64,000 nt of DNA from Actinomadura citrea. Lineage in GTDB: Bacteria; Actinomycetota; Actinomycetes; Streptosporangiales; Streptosporangiaceae. The position numbers and the translations under genes are program-made. Shown one piece after another: positions 18,080-25,076 of this stretch. Under the pieces are notes generated by a model. The model made no database searches. It was not told the DNA's origin and saw only the letters and a list, made by a program, of their open reading frames with translations. Within the stretch, counting starts at the first letter, position 1, and the number at the start of each line of letters is the position of its first letter. Location: positions 1,364,001 through 1,428,000 of the forward strand of contig NZ_JACCBT010000001.1 in assembly GCF_013409045.1 (NCBI RefSeq), given 5' to 3'.

Positions 18080-18727
18080 TCAGCGGGCCGGCAGGCCGTC
18101 CACCTCGGCCGCGAAGAGCTCCGCCGGGTCGAAGCCCATTCCGGCGAAATGGCCCGCGAGCTCCAGGGACAGGACGCCGTGGCAGCGGGTCCAGAAGGTC
18201 AGGGCCCGGTGCAGGGCCGCGGGCGGGGCCGGATGGTCGCCCGCCCAGTCGCGGTGGCCCTCCAGATGCGTACCGAACGGCGTGGCGGGTTCCTCCCGGG
18301 ATGACGCCGCGCAGGCATCGAGCAGGATCGCCATGATCTCGTCGGAGACGGCGGTGGTGTCGTCCGGCGCCTGGTAGCCGGGCACGGGGGTGCCGTAGAT
18401 GAGGAAGTACCGGTGCGGGTCCTCCAGGGCCCACCCGCGCACCGTCTGCGCGAGGCCCGCCAGGTCGGCGCCCGTCTCGGACGCGGAGCGGAGGGCGCCG
18501 GCGAGGCTCCGGTACGCGTCCCGGACGAGCTCGGTGATCAGCTCGTCGCGCCCGGCGTAGTAGCGGTAGAGCGCGGGCCCGCTCATGCCCATCCGCTTGG
18601 CGATCGCGTTGAGGGAGAGCGCGGACGCGCCCGCCGCGGCGATCTGCTCCCACGCGCGTTCCTTGATCTCCGCACGCACCTGCGCCCGGTAGCGCTCGCG
18701 CGGGCTCCCGGTGTCCGGCTCGCCCAT
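18080..18727 (-). CDS. TetR-family regulator with WHG-type C-terminal domain
   Basis: A 215-residue repressor. The helix-turn-helix is at ~25-60 (ALSLNAIAKRMGMSGPALYR then YYAGRDELITELV). The C-terminal part contains WALEDPHRYFLIYGTPVPGY, typical of the WHG (TetR_C_13-like) ligand domain. It is divergent from a secreted SRPBCC gene and the shared region contains a consensus promoter overlapped by an inverted repeat, so autoregulation and control of that neighbour are likely. Confidence 0.9.
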   Translation of the reverse strand: MGEPDTGSPRERYRAQVRAEIKERAWEQIAAAGASALSLNAIAKRMGMSGPALYRYYAGRDELITELVRDAYRSLAGALRSASETGADLAGLAQTVRGWALEDPHRYFLIYGTPVPGYQAPDDTTAVSDEIMAILLDACAASSREEPATPFGTHLEGHRDWAGDHPAPPAALHRALTFWTRCHGVLSLELAGHFAGMGFDPAELFAAEVDGLPAR

Positions 18728-18771
18728 GACGGGCCCCCTCTCCGCCGTCGAAGTTACACCACCAAGAATTA

Positions 18772-18830
18772 GTTAGAAGGTATCACTGAACCCGTTGACG
18801 TCACCTGGACCGCTGGTTATAACTTCTAAC
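18772..18830. promoter_or_regulatory. Inverted repeat, probable TetR operator between divergent genes
   Basis: GTTAGAAGGTAT (18772-18783) and ATAACTTCTAAC (18819-18830) are inverted copies that match at 11 of 12 positions. The right copy overlaps the -10 element of the neighbouring promoter, which fits repression. The long 35-bp spacing means they may be two separate half-operators. Confidence 0.55.
18795..18823 (+). promoter_or_regulatory. Consensus-like housekeeping promoter for secreted SRPBCC gene
   Basis: TTGACG (18795-18800), a 17-bp spacer, and TATAAC (18818-18823) form a near-consensus -35/-10 pair, 38 bp before the start codon. It is unusually good for this GC-rich genome, in line with a gene that needs tight repression. 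Confidence 0.75.
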
Positions 18831-18861
18831 GAAAGCAGGAGCTTCTATCGAAAGGAACGCC

Positions 18862-19548
18862 ATGAATCGCCTCTCGGTCCCGTCCGGTCGGCGCCTGCGT
18901 CCCGGCGGGCGGATGCGCGCGACGGCGGTCACGCTCTCGCTCGCCGCCGCCGGTGCGCTCGCGGGCACCGTCCCGGCCGCCCAGGCCGCGCCCGTCCACT
19001 CCGCTCCCGTCCATCACGGCGGCGGGCCGCAGTGCCGCGGGGAGGGCGTCGACCCCGCCGCGCTCATCCGCTACCGGAGCGACATCCTGATCAAGGCGCC
19101 GCTGAGCAGCGTCTTCACGCTCCAGGCGGACGTGGAGCGCTGGCCGGACTGGCAGGAGCCCGTCCTGTCCATGAAGCGCCTCGACCCGGGGCCTCTCCGC
19201 AAGGGGTCGCGGTTCCGGTGGACCACCCCGGCGCCCCCGACCCCGACGACGCCCGCCACGACGCTGACCATCACCTCCACCGTCCGGCAGCTGCGGCACG
19301 ACGCCTGCATCCTCTGGAGCGGCCCCGCGATCGGCGACGGGGTCCGCATCGACGAGGGCGTGCACCTGTGGACCTTCACCAGGGTCAGGGGAGGCGTCCG
19401 CGTGCACACCGAGGAGACCTGGACCGGCGACCAGGTCGAAGCGGACGTGCCCCGGGCCACCGAGATCCTCGGCCAGGGGCTCGAAGCCTGGCTGGCCGAT
19501 CTGAAGGCCGCCGCCGAGGCCCGCGCCGGCCGCCGAACCGTGCGCTGA
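18862..19548 (+). CDS. Secreted SRPBCC/polyketide-cyclase-like protein
   Basis: A 228-residue protein with an N-terminal signal peptide: basic start, hydrophobic core AVTLSLAAAGALAG and a probable AxA cleavage at AQAAP near residue 39. The mature part is one START-like domain beginning IRYRSDILIKAPLSSVFTLQ and containing DVERWPDWQEPV, found in polyketide cyclase/dehydrase-like lipid-binding proteins. The start has AAAGGAAC upstream. It is divergent from a TetR gene under a near-consensus promoter. It is presumably exported and binds a hydrophobic ligand; no enzyme residues can be assigned. Confidence 0.85.
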   Translation: MNRLSVPSGRRLRPGGRMRATAVTLSLAAAGALAGTVPAAQAAPVHSAPVHHGGGPQCRGEGVDPAALIRYRSDILIKAPLSSVFTLQADVERWPDWQEPVLSMKRLDPGPLRKGSRFRWTTPAPPTPTTPATTLTITSTVRQLRHDACILWSGPAIGDGVRIDEGVHLWTFTRVRGGVRVHTEETWTGDQVEADVPRATEILGQGLEAWLADLKAAAEARAGRRTVR

Positions 19549-19592
19549 ACGTCCGTTTTGTGCCTGGGACGTAGTTCGGCGATGCTGGGGGA

Positions 19593-20522
19593 GTGTCAAC
19601 GGAGACTCTGAACGGCGCCGCCGAGCTGCGTGCCTTCCTGCATGGCCTTCCCGGGGTGGATCGGGTGGGTGTGGAGGAGCGGGCGGCGCGGTTGGCCGGC
19701 CGGTCGGTCAAGGCGTCGGCGAAGGCCGAGGCCATCGACCTGGCGATCTCGATGGTGGACCTGACCACGCTGGAGGGTGCGGACACGGCCGGGAAGGTGC
19801 GGGCCCTGTGCGCCAAGGCCGCCCACCCCGACCCGTCGGACGCCTCGGTCCCCAAGGTCGCCGCCGTGTGCGTGTATCCGGACATGGTGGAGGTCGCGGT
19901 GCGTGCCCTGTCCGGGACGGGGGTCGGTGTGGCGAGTGTGGCGACGGCTTTTCCGTCTGGGCGGGCGCCGATGGAGGTCAAGCTGGCCGATACGCGGGCG
20001 GCGGTGGCGGCGGGCGCGTCCGAGATCGACATGGTGATCGACCGGGGCGCATTCCTGTCCGGCGACTACGCCAAGGTGCACGAGGAGATCACCGCGGTCA
20101 AGGACGCGTGCGGGCCCGCGCACCTGAAGGTGATCCTGGAGACCGGCGAGCTGGCCACCTACGACAACGTGCGGCGCGCCTCCTGGCTGGCGATGCGGGC
20201 CGGGGCCGACTTCATCAAGACCTCGACCGGCAAGGTGTCGCCCGCGGCGACGCTGCCGGTGACGCTGGTCATGCTGGAGGCCGTCCGCGACTACCGGGCC
20301 GCCGCGGGGCGGCAGGTCGGGGTCAAGCCCGCGGGCGGGATCCGCACCACCAAGGACGCGATCAAGTACCTGGTGCTGGTGAACGAGACCGCCGGCCCCG
20401 ACTGGCTGACCCCCGACTGGTTCCGCCTCGGCGCGTCGTCGGTGCTGAACGACCTGCTGATGCAGCGCCGCAAGCTCGCCACCGGGGTGTACTCCGGTCC
20501 CGACTACTTCACCCTGGACTGA
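19593..20522 (+). CDS. deoC: Deoxyribose-phosphate aldolase
   Basis: A 309-residue class I aldolase that cleaves 2-deoxyribose 5-phosphate to acetaldehyde and glyceraldehyde 3-phosphate. The Schiff-base lysine is K209 in DFIKTSTGKV; the proton-relay residues lie in EIDMVID and GVKPAGGIRT. The GTG start has GGGGGA next to it. Two aldehyde dehydrogenase genes follow with 5-bp and overlapping junctions, so acetaldehyde released here could be oxidised by their products. Confidence 0.95.
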   Translation: MSTETLNGAAELRAFLHGLPGVDRVGVEERAARLAGRSVKASAKAEAIDLAISMVDLTTLEGADTAGKVRALCAKAAHPDPSDASVPKVAAVCVYPDMVEVAVRALSGTGVGVASVATAFPSGRAPMEVKLADTRAAVAAGASEIDMVIDRGAFLSGDYAKVHEEITAVKDACGPAHLKVILETGELATYDNVRRASWLAMRAGADFIKTSTGKVSPAATLPVTLVMLEAVRDYRAAAGRQVGVKPAGGIRTTKDAIKYLVLVNETAGPDWLTPDWFRLGASSVLNDLLMQRRKLATGVYSGPDYFTLD

Positions 20523-20527
20523 GGGGC

Positions 20528-21961
20528 ATGACTGTGTTCGATTATGCGCCGGCGCCTGAGTCACGTTCCGTGGTGGACATCCGCGCCTCTTACGGGCTGT
20601 TCATCAACGGTGAGTTCACCGGCGGGCATGGTGAGCCGTTCAAGACGATCAACCCGGCGGATGAGGGTGTGCTGGCCGAGGTCGCCTGCGCGGACGAGTC
20701 GGATGTGGATCGGGCGGTGCGGGCAGCGCGGGCCGCCTATGACAAGGTGTGGGGCCCGATGCCCGGGGCCGAGCGGGCCAAGTACCTGTACCGGATCGCG
20801 CGGATCGTGCAGGAGCGGTCGCGGGAGCTGGCGGTGCTGGAGTCGATCGACAACGGCAAACCGATCCGCGAGTCGCGGGATGTGGACGTGCCGCTGGTGG
20901 CGGCGTGGTTCTTCTACTACGCCGGGTGGGCCGACAAGCTGCGCCACGCCGGGTTGGGGCCCGCCCCGAAGCCCGTCGGGGTGGCGGGGCAGGTCATCCC
21001 CTGGAACTTCCCGCTGCTCATGCTGGCCTGGAAGATCGCCCCCGCGCTGGCGTGCGGCAACACCGTGGTGCTCAAGCCCGCGGAGACGACGCCGCTGACG
21101 GCGCTGCTGTTCGCCGACATCTGCCGTCAGGCCGAACTGCCGCCCGGGGTGGTCAACATCGTCACCGGCGCCGGCGAGACCGGCGCAGCCCTGGTATCGC
21201 ATCCCGGTGTCGACAAGGTCGCCTTCACCGGCTCCACCGACGTCGGCCGGCAGATCGCCCGCACCCTCGCCGGCACCCGCAAGAAACTGACGCTGGAGCT
21301 GGGCGGCAAGGCCGCCAACATCGTCTACCAAGACGCCGCCCTGGACCAGGCCGTCGAGGGCATCGTCAACGGGATCTTCTTCAACCAGGGCCACGTGTGC
21401 TGCGCCGGGTCGCGGCTGCTGGTCCAGGAGTCGGTCGCCGAAGAGGTCCTGGAGCGGCTCAAGGCGCGGATGGCGACACTGCGGGTCGGTGACCCCCTGG
21501 ACAAGAACACCGACATCGGGGCGATCAACTCCGCCGCGCAGCTGGCGCGGATCCGGGAGCTGACCGACGCCGGCCAGGCCGAGGGCGCCGAGCGGTGGTC
21601 GCCGCCCTGCGAGCTGCCCTCCCAGGGGTTCTGGTTCGCGCCCACGCTGTTCACCGGGGTGGCGCAGTCGCACCGGATCGCCCGCGAGGAGATCTTCGGG
21701 CCGGTGCTGTCGGTGCTGACGTTCCGCACCCCCGAGGAGGCGGTGACCAAGGCCAACAACACCCCGTACGGGCTGTCGGCGGGTATCTGGACCGAGAAGG
21801 GGTCCCAGATCCTGTGGACGGCGCAGCGGCTGCGGGCCGGGGTGGTGTGGGCCAACACCTTCAACAAGTTCGACCCGGCCTCACCGTTCGGCGGCTACAA
21901 GGAATCAGGGTTCGGCCGCGAGGGCGGACGCCACGGACTGGAGGCCTACCTCAATGCCTGA
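20528..21961 (+). CDS. Aldehyde dehydrogenase (complete subunit)
   Basis: A 477-residue NAD(P)-dependent dehydrogenase. The cofactor-site asparagine is N160 in VIPWNFPLL, the general base is E257 in LTLELGGKAAN, and the nucleophile is C291 in NQGHVCCAGSR (first of the two cysteines). The ATG is 5 bp past the deoC stop, behind GAGGGG. Its last 8 bp overlap the next ALDH-like gene. In the deoC context acetaldehyde is the likely substrate. The pair may correspond to the two halves of an ALDH16-type enzyme. Confidence 0.93.
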   Translation: MTVFDYAPAPESRSVVDIRASYGLFINGEFTGGHGEPFKTINPADEGVLAEVACADESDVDRAVRAARAAYDKVWGPMPGAERAKYLYRIARIVQERSRELAVLESIDNGKPIRESRDVDVPLVAAWFFYYAGWADKLRHAGLGPAPKPVGVAGQVIPWNFPLLMLAWKIAPALACGNTVVLKPAETTPLTALLFADICRQAELPPGVVNIVTGAGETGAALVSHPGVDKVAFTGSTDVGRQIARTLAGTRKKLTLELGGKAANIVYQDAALDQAVEGIVNGIFFNQGHVCCAGSRLLVQESVAEEVLERLKARMATLRVGDPLDKNTDIGAINSAAQLARIRELTDAGQAEGAERWSPPCELPSQGFWFAPTLFTGVAQSHRIAREEIFGPVLSVLTFRTPEEAVTKANNTPYGLSAGIWTEKGSQILWTAQRLRAGVVWANTFNKFDPASPFGGYKESGFGREGGRHGLEAYLNA

Positions 21962-22808
21962 CCGTCTCTCCGTGCGCAAGACCTACAAGCTCTACATCGG
22001 GGGCGCGTTCCCCCGGTCCGAATCCGGCAGGTCCTACCCCGTGACCGACTCCAAGGGACGCTTCCTGGCCAACGCCTCCCACGCGTCCCGCAAGGACGCC
22101 CGCGACGCCGTGGTCGCCGCCCGCAAGGCCTTCCCCGGCTGGTCCGGACGCACCGCCTACAACCGCGCCCAGATCCTGTACCGCATCGCCGAGATGCTGG
22201 AAGGACGCCGCGACCAGTTCATCGACGAACTGCGCCAGGCCGGCGCGTCCAAGGGCGCCGCCGGGACCGAGGTGGACGCCGCCGTCGACCGCTGGGTCTG
22301 GTACGCGGGCTGGGCCGACAAACTCGCCGCCGTCACCGGGGCCGCCAACCCCGTCTCCGGACCGTTCTTCAACTTCTCCACCCCCGAACCCACCGGCGTC
22401 GTCGCCGTCGTCGCACCCGACTCGCCGCTGCTCGGCCTGGTCTCGGTCCTGGCCCCCGTCATCGTCTCCGGCAACACCACCGTGGTCATCGCATCCGAAC
22501 CCGCACCACTGCCCTCCATCACCCTCGCCGAAGTCCTGGCGACCTCCGACCTGCCAGGCGGTGTCGTCAACCTCCTCACCGGCCACCGCACCGAGATCGC
22601 ACCCTGGCTGGCCGCCCACATGGACGTCAACGCCCTCGACCTCGCCGGCGCGCTCCCCGAGCACGTACGGGAGCTGGAGGACAAGGCGGCCGGGAACCTC
22701 AAGCGCGTTCTGCGCCCCACGGGCGACGACTGGGCCGGCGAACCGGGAACCGCACGCATGACCGCGTTCCTGGAGACGAAGACCGTCTGGCATCCGGTGG
22801 GCGTCTGA
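21954..22808 (+). CDS. Aldehyde dehydrogenase-like protein lacking the catalytic half
   Basis: A 284-residue homologue that covers only the N-terminal cofactor-domain part of an ALDH (KLYIGGAFPRSESGRSYPVT, VSGNTTVVIASEPAPLPS, DLPGGVVNLLTG). It has no ELGG base motif and no catalytic cysteine, and where other ALDHs carry PWNFP it reads APDSPLLG. The gene overlaps the complete ALDH gene by 8 bp, so both are made together. It is probably a structural or regulatory partner of that enzyme, like the degenerate second domain of ALDH16 proteins, rather than random decay. Confidence 0.85.
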   Translation: MPDRLSVRKTYKLYIGGAFPRSESGRSYPVTDSKGRFLANASHASRKDARDAVVAARKAFPGWSGRTAYNRAQILYRIAEMLEGRRDQFIDELRQAGASKGAAGTEVDAAVDRWVWYAGWADKLAAVTGAANPVSGPFFNFSTPEPTGVVAVVAPDSPLLGLVSVLAPVIVSGNTTVVIASEPAPLPSITLAEVLATSDLPGGVVNLLTGHRTEIAPWLAAHMDVNALDLAGALPEHVRELEDKAAGNLKRVLRPTGDDWAGEPGTARMTAFLETKTVWHPVGV

Positions 22809-22853
22809 GCTGATATGACGCTGCGTGTGTAGAGGGTCACGAAGTGTGGAATA

Positions 22854-22888
22854 GATCTCCCCGTAACTGATCACAGTGGGGGGAGATC
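22854..22888 (+). promoter_or_regulatory. Inverted repeat that would sequester the ribosome binding site of the histone-like gene
   Basis: GATCTCCCC (22854-22862) and GGGGAGATC (22880-22888) are exact 9-bp complements. The right arm is the ribosome binding site, 1 bp before the GTG start at 22890. In RNA the stem would hide the site, suggesting translational control; as DNA it could also be an operator. Confidence 0.6.
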
Positions 22889-22889
22889 A

Positions 22890-23837
22890 GTGCCTACCAG
22901 AACCGCATCGCGTACGGCGAGCCGAGGGTCGGCCGCCCGTACGAAGAGCACATCAGCGACCAAGTCCACCGCCGCCAAGAAACCGGCGGCCAAACGGACC
23001 TCGGCGGCGAAGGCGCCGTCGCGGTCCACGACCAGCCGCACGACCAGCCGCACGACCGCGACCAGGAGCAGTACGGCGCGGAAGCCGGCGGCGTCCAGCC
23101 GCTCGGTGTCGTCGTCGACGGCCGCGACCCGCGTCACCAAGGCCGCGAGCCAGGCCAAGACCGCCGCGACGCAGATGAAGTCGGTGGCGACCAAGGCGTC
23201 CTCGTCGGCCAAGGCCATGACGGCGATGACCAAGGCGATGACCAGCGCGACCAAGGCCATGTCCGACGCCGCCAAGGCGATGGACGCGGCGGCGAAGGTC
23301 ATCACCACCGCCAAGTCGACGGGGACCCGCGCCACGACGGCGAGGAAGACCACGGCGGCGAGCCGGAGCGGCACGAGCCGGACCACGGCCCGGAAGTCCA
23401 CCACGGCGGCGTCGAGCCGCTCCAGGACGACGGCGTCGGGCCGGGCGGGTGCCGCGAAGACGTCCACGGCGCGCAAGTCCACGTCCAGGGCGGCCACGTC
23501 GCGGACGGCGAGCGCGGCGAAGACCTCGGGCACGTCCAGGGCGTCGGGAACGGCGAAGACGGCGGGCACGGCACGGAAGACGGCCGCGCCCAAGTCCAGG
23601 ACCAGCGCCGCCCGCAAGACGACGTCGTCGCGGACGAGCGCGGGCACAAGGTCGGGCGGGGCGAAGGGGGCGGCCGGATCGGGGGCCGCCAAGTCCGCGT
23701 CGTCGGCCCGCAAGACGCCCGCGCGGCCCGCGCCGCCGCCGTCCGTGGTGGAGCCGAAGACCAACTCGCTCCAGCACTCGACCCGGACGGACGGCGGGTT
23801 CCTGAGCGGGCTCACCGATGCCGGCCGCGAGCGCTGA
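22890..23837 (+). CDS. Histone H1-like basic Ala/Ser/Thr/Lys-rich protein
   Basis: A 315-residue low-complexity protein composed mainly of A, S, T, K and R, with many KST, ARK and SRT units, resembling eukaryotic H1 tails and bacterial H1-like nucleoid proteins. There is no HU or Lsr2 fold. A distinct middle segment (~107-141) has five exact-length 7-residue units of the form AKAMTAM/TKAMTSA, likely an amphipathic helix or coiled coil. The non-basic C-terminal tail ends LSGLTDAGRER. The GTG start has GGGGGGAG upstream inside an inverted repeat. It probably binds DNA; no enzyme role. The opposite strand is also open but its product looks like a composition artefact. Confidence 0.75.
   Translation: MPTRTASRTASRGSAARTKSTSATKSTAAKKPAAKRTSAAKAPSRSTTSRTTSRTTATRSSTARKPAASSRSVSSSTAATRVTKAASQAKTAATQMKSVATKASSSAKAMTAMTKAMTSATKAMSDAAKAMDAAAKVITTAKSTGTRATTARKTTAASRSGTSRTTARKSTTAASSRSRTTASGRAGAAKTSTARKSTSRAATSRTASAAKTSGTSRASGTAKTAGTARKTAAPKSRTSAARKTTSSRTSAGTRSGGAKGAAGSGAAKSASSARKTPARPAPPPSVVEPKTNSLQHSTRTDGGFLSGLTDAGRER
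23208..23301 (+). repeat. 21-bp tandem coding repeats (heptads)
   Basis: About four and a half units of roughly GCCAAGGCCATGACGGCGAT spacing encode repeats of [ST/A]-A-K-A-M-x-x with period 7 residues. The nucleotide units have diverged, mostly at third positions. Confidence 0.6.
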
Positions 23838-23844
23838 GCCACCG

Positions 23845-24090
23845 ATGGACGAGAAGGACATCCTGGCCCGTATCGACGCGTTCGTGGGGGAGGAGCGCCG
23901 GCTCCGCGAGCGGTACCAGCGCGACGAGCTCGACCGCGAGGAGGAGCACCGGCGGCTGGAACGGCTGGAGGTCGCGCTCGACCAGTGCTGGGACCTGCTG
24001 CGCCGCCGCCGGGCCAGGCTGGAGGCCGGCGAGGACCCCGGCGGCGCCGAGGTCCGGCCGCCGGACGAGGTCGAAGGCTACCTGCAGTGA
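23845..24090 (+). CDS. DUF2630 family protein
   Basis: An 81-residue, highly charged helical protein (MDEKDILARIDAFVGEERRL at the start, LDQCWDLLRRRRARLEAG in the middle, EGYLQ at the end), which matches the small actinobacterial DUF2630 family of unknown function. ATG 23845 lies 8 bp after the stop of the histone-like gene. The stop overlaps the GTG of the next gene in a GTGA, so it is translationally coupled to the flavin-dependent oxidoreductase. Confidence 0.85.
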   Translation: MDEKDILARIDAFVGEERRLRERYQRDELDREEEHRRLERLEVALDQCWDLLRRRRARLEAGEDPGGAEVRPPDEVEGYLQ

Positions 24091-25049
24091 CCCCGCCTCG
24101 ACCGAGGCGCCCGCTGCGGTTCGGCCTGTCCCTCGCCCCGGACGCTTCCGCGCCGCTGGTCCGCATCGCCCAGGAGGCGGACCGGTGCGGGCTCGACCTG
24201 CTCGGGATCCGTGACCAGCCGTACCGGCGCGACACCGCCGACGCGCTCGCGCTGATGGCGGCCGTGCTGGCCGGCACGTCCCGGATCCGGGTGCTGCCCG
24301 CCGTGGCGTGCCTGCCGCTGCGCCCGCCCGCCGCGCTCGCCAAGGCGATCGCGACGATGGACCGGCTCAGCGGCGGCCGTGCCGAACTCGGTCTCGGCAC
24401 GGGGATGGAGCCGGGCGGCGTCGAGGTCTACGGCGGGCCGCGCCTGGCCGGCGCGGCGTCGCGCCGTGCCCTGGAGGAGGCGGTGCAGCTCATCCGGCTG
24501 CACTGGAGCGACCAGAACGGGCTCCGGTTCGCGGGCGAGCACTACCGGTTCGCGGCGTCGCAGGCGGGCCCGGCGCCCGCGCACCAGATCGGCATCTGGC
24601 TGGGCGTCACCGGTCCGCGCGGCCTCGACCTCGCCGGGAGGGTCGCCGACGGCTGGATCGCGCCGTCGTCGCTCGTCCCGCCGAAGCGGCTCGCGGACGG
24701 GCAGCGCCGCCTCGACGACGCCGCGCTGAGGGCCGGTCGGGGGCCCGGCGAGATCCGCCGCGTCTACGTCCTCGAAGGGGACGTCGACGGGCGGGAGTCG
24801 CGGGGCTTCCTGCACGGCCCGCCGCGCCAGTGGATCTACGAGCTGACCGAGCTGGCCGTCGGGCACGGCGTCGACTCGTTCCTGTACGGCGGCAATCCCG
24901 AGCAGCTCCAGGTGTTCGCCATGGAGATCGTCCCGGCCGTCCGGGAACAGGTCACCCGTGAACGGGCCGGGCCCGCGCAGGGCGGGCCACGGCCGGAGGC
25001 CCCGTCCCGGGCCGGTCAGCCCTCGCCCCACGGTACGAGCGTGCCGTGA
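24087..25049 (+). CDS. LLM-class (luciferase-like) flavin-dependent oxidoreductase
   Basis: A 320-residue TIM-barrel protein of the bacterial luciferase family that uses F420 or FMN. Features are LRFGLSLAPD at the start, the DLLGIRDQPYRRDTADALAL segment, MDRLSGGRAELGLGTG and GRVADGWIAPSS. The GTG start overlaps the DUF2630 stop by 4 bp, although the open frame extends upstream. The C-terminal ~25 residues are Pro/Gly-rich. F420 use is plausible in actinobacteria but cannot be proven here; substrate unknown. Confidence 0.88.
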   Translation: MTPPRPRRPLRFGLSLAPDASAPLVRIAQEADRCGLDLLGIRDQPYRRDTADALALMAAVLAGTSRIRVLPAVACLPLRPPAALAKAIATMDRLSGGRAELGLGTGMEPGGVEVYGGPRLAGAASRRALEEAVQLIRLHWSDQNGLRFAGEHYRFAASQAGPAPAHQIGIWLGVTGPRGLDLAGRVADGWIAPSSLVPPKRLADGQRRLDDAALRAGRGPGEIRRVYVLEGDVDGRESRGFLHGPPRQWIYELTELAVGHGVDSFLYGGNPEQLQVFAMEIVPAVREQVTRERAGPAQGGPRPEAPSRAGQPSPHGTSVP

Positions 25050-25054
25050 CGTGC

Positions 25055-25072
25055 GGCGCCGTTGCCGGCGCC
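25055..25072. terminator. Short hairpin between converging genes
   Basis: GGCGCCG-TTGC-CGGCGCC is a perfect 7-bp stem between the luciferase-like gene and argS copy 2. No U-tract. Confidence 0.4.
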
Positions 25073-25076
25073 CGCC

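Noticed and set aside
15847..18336. 829-codon plus-strand frame opposite acyl-CoA dehydrogenase
   Set aside because: Arg/His/Asp-rich shadow without motifs.
22871..24400. 509-codon minus-strand frame opposite the histone-like gene
   Set aside because: It is an Ala/Val/Leu/Arg-rich mirror of AAG/GCC-rich codons and runs across DUF2630; the plus frame has a proper ribosome binding site and structure.
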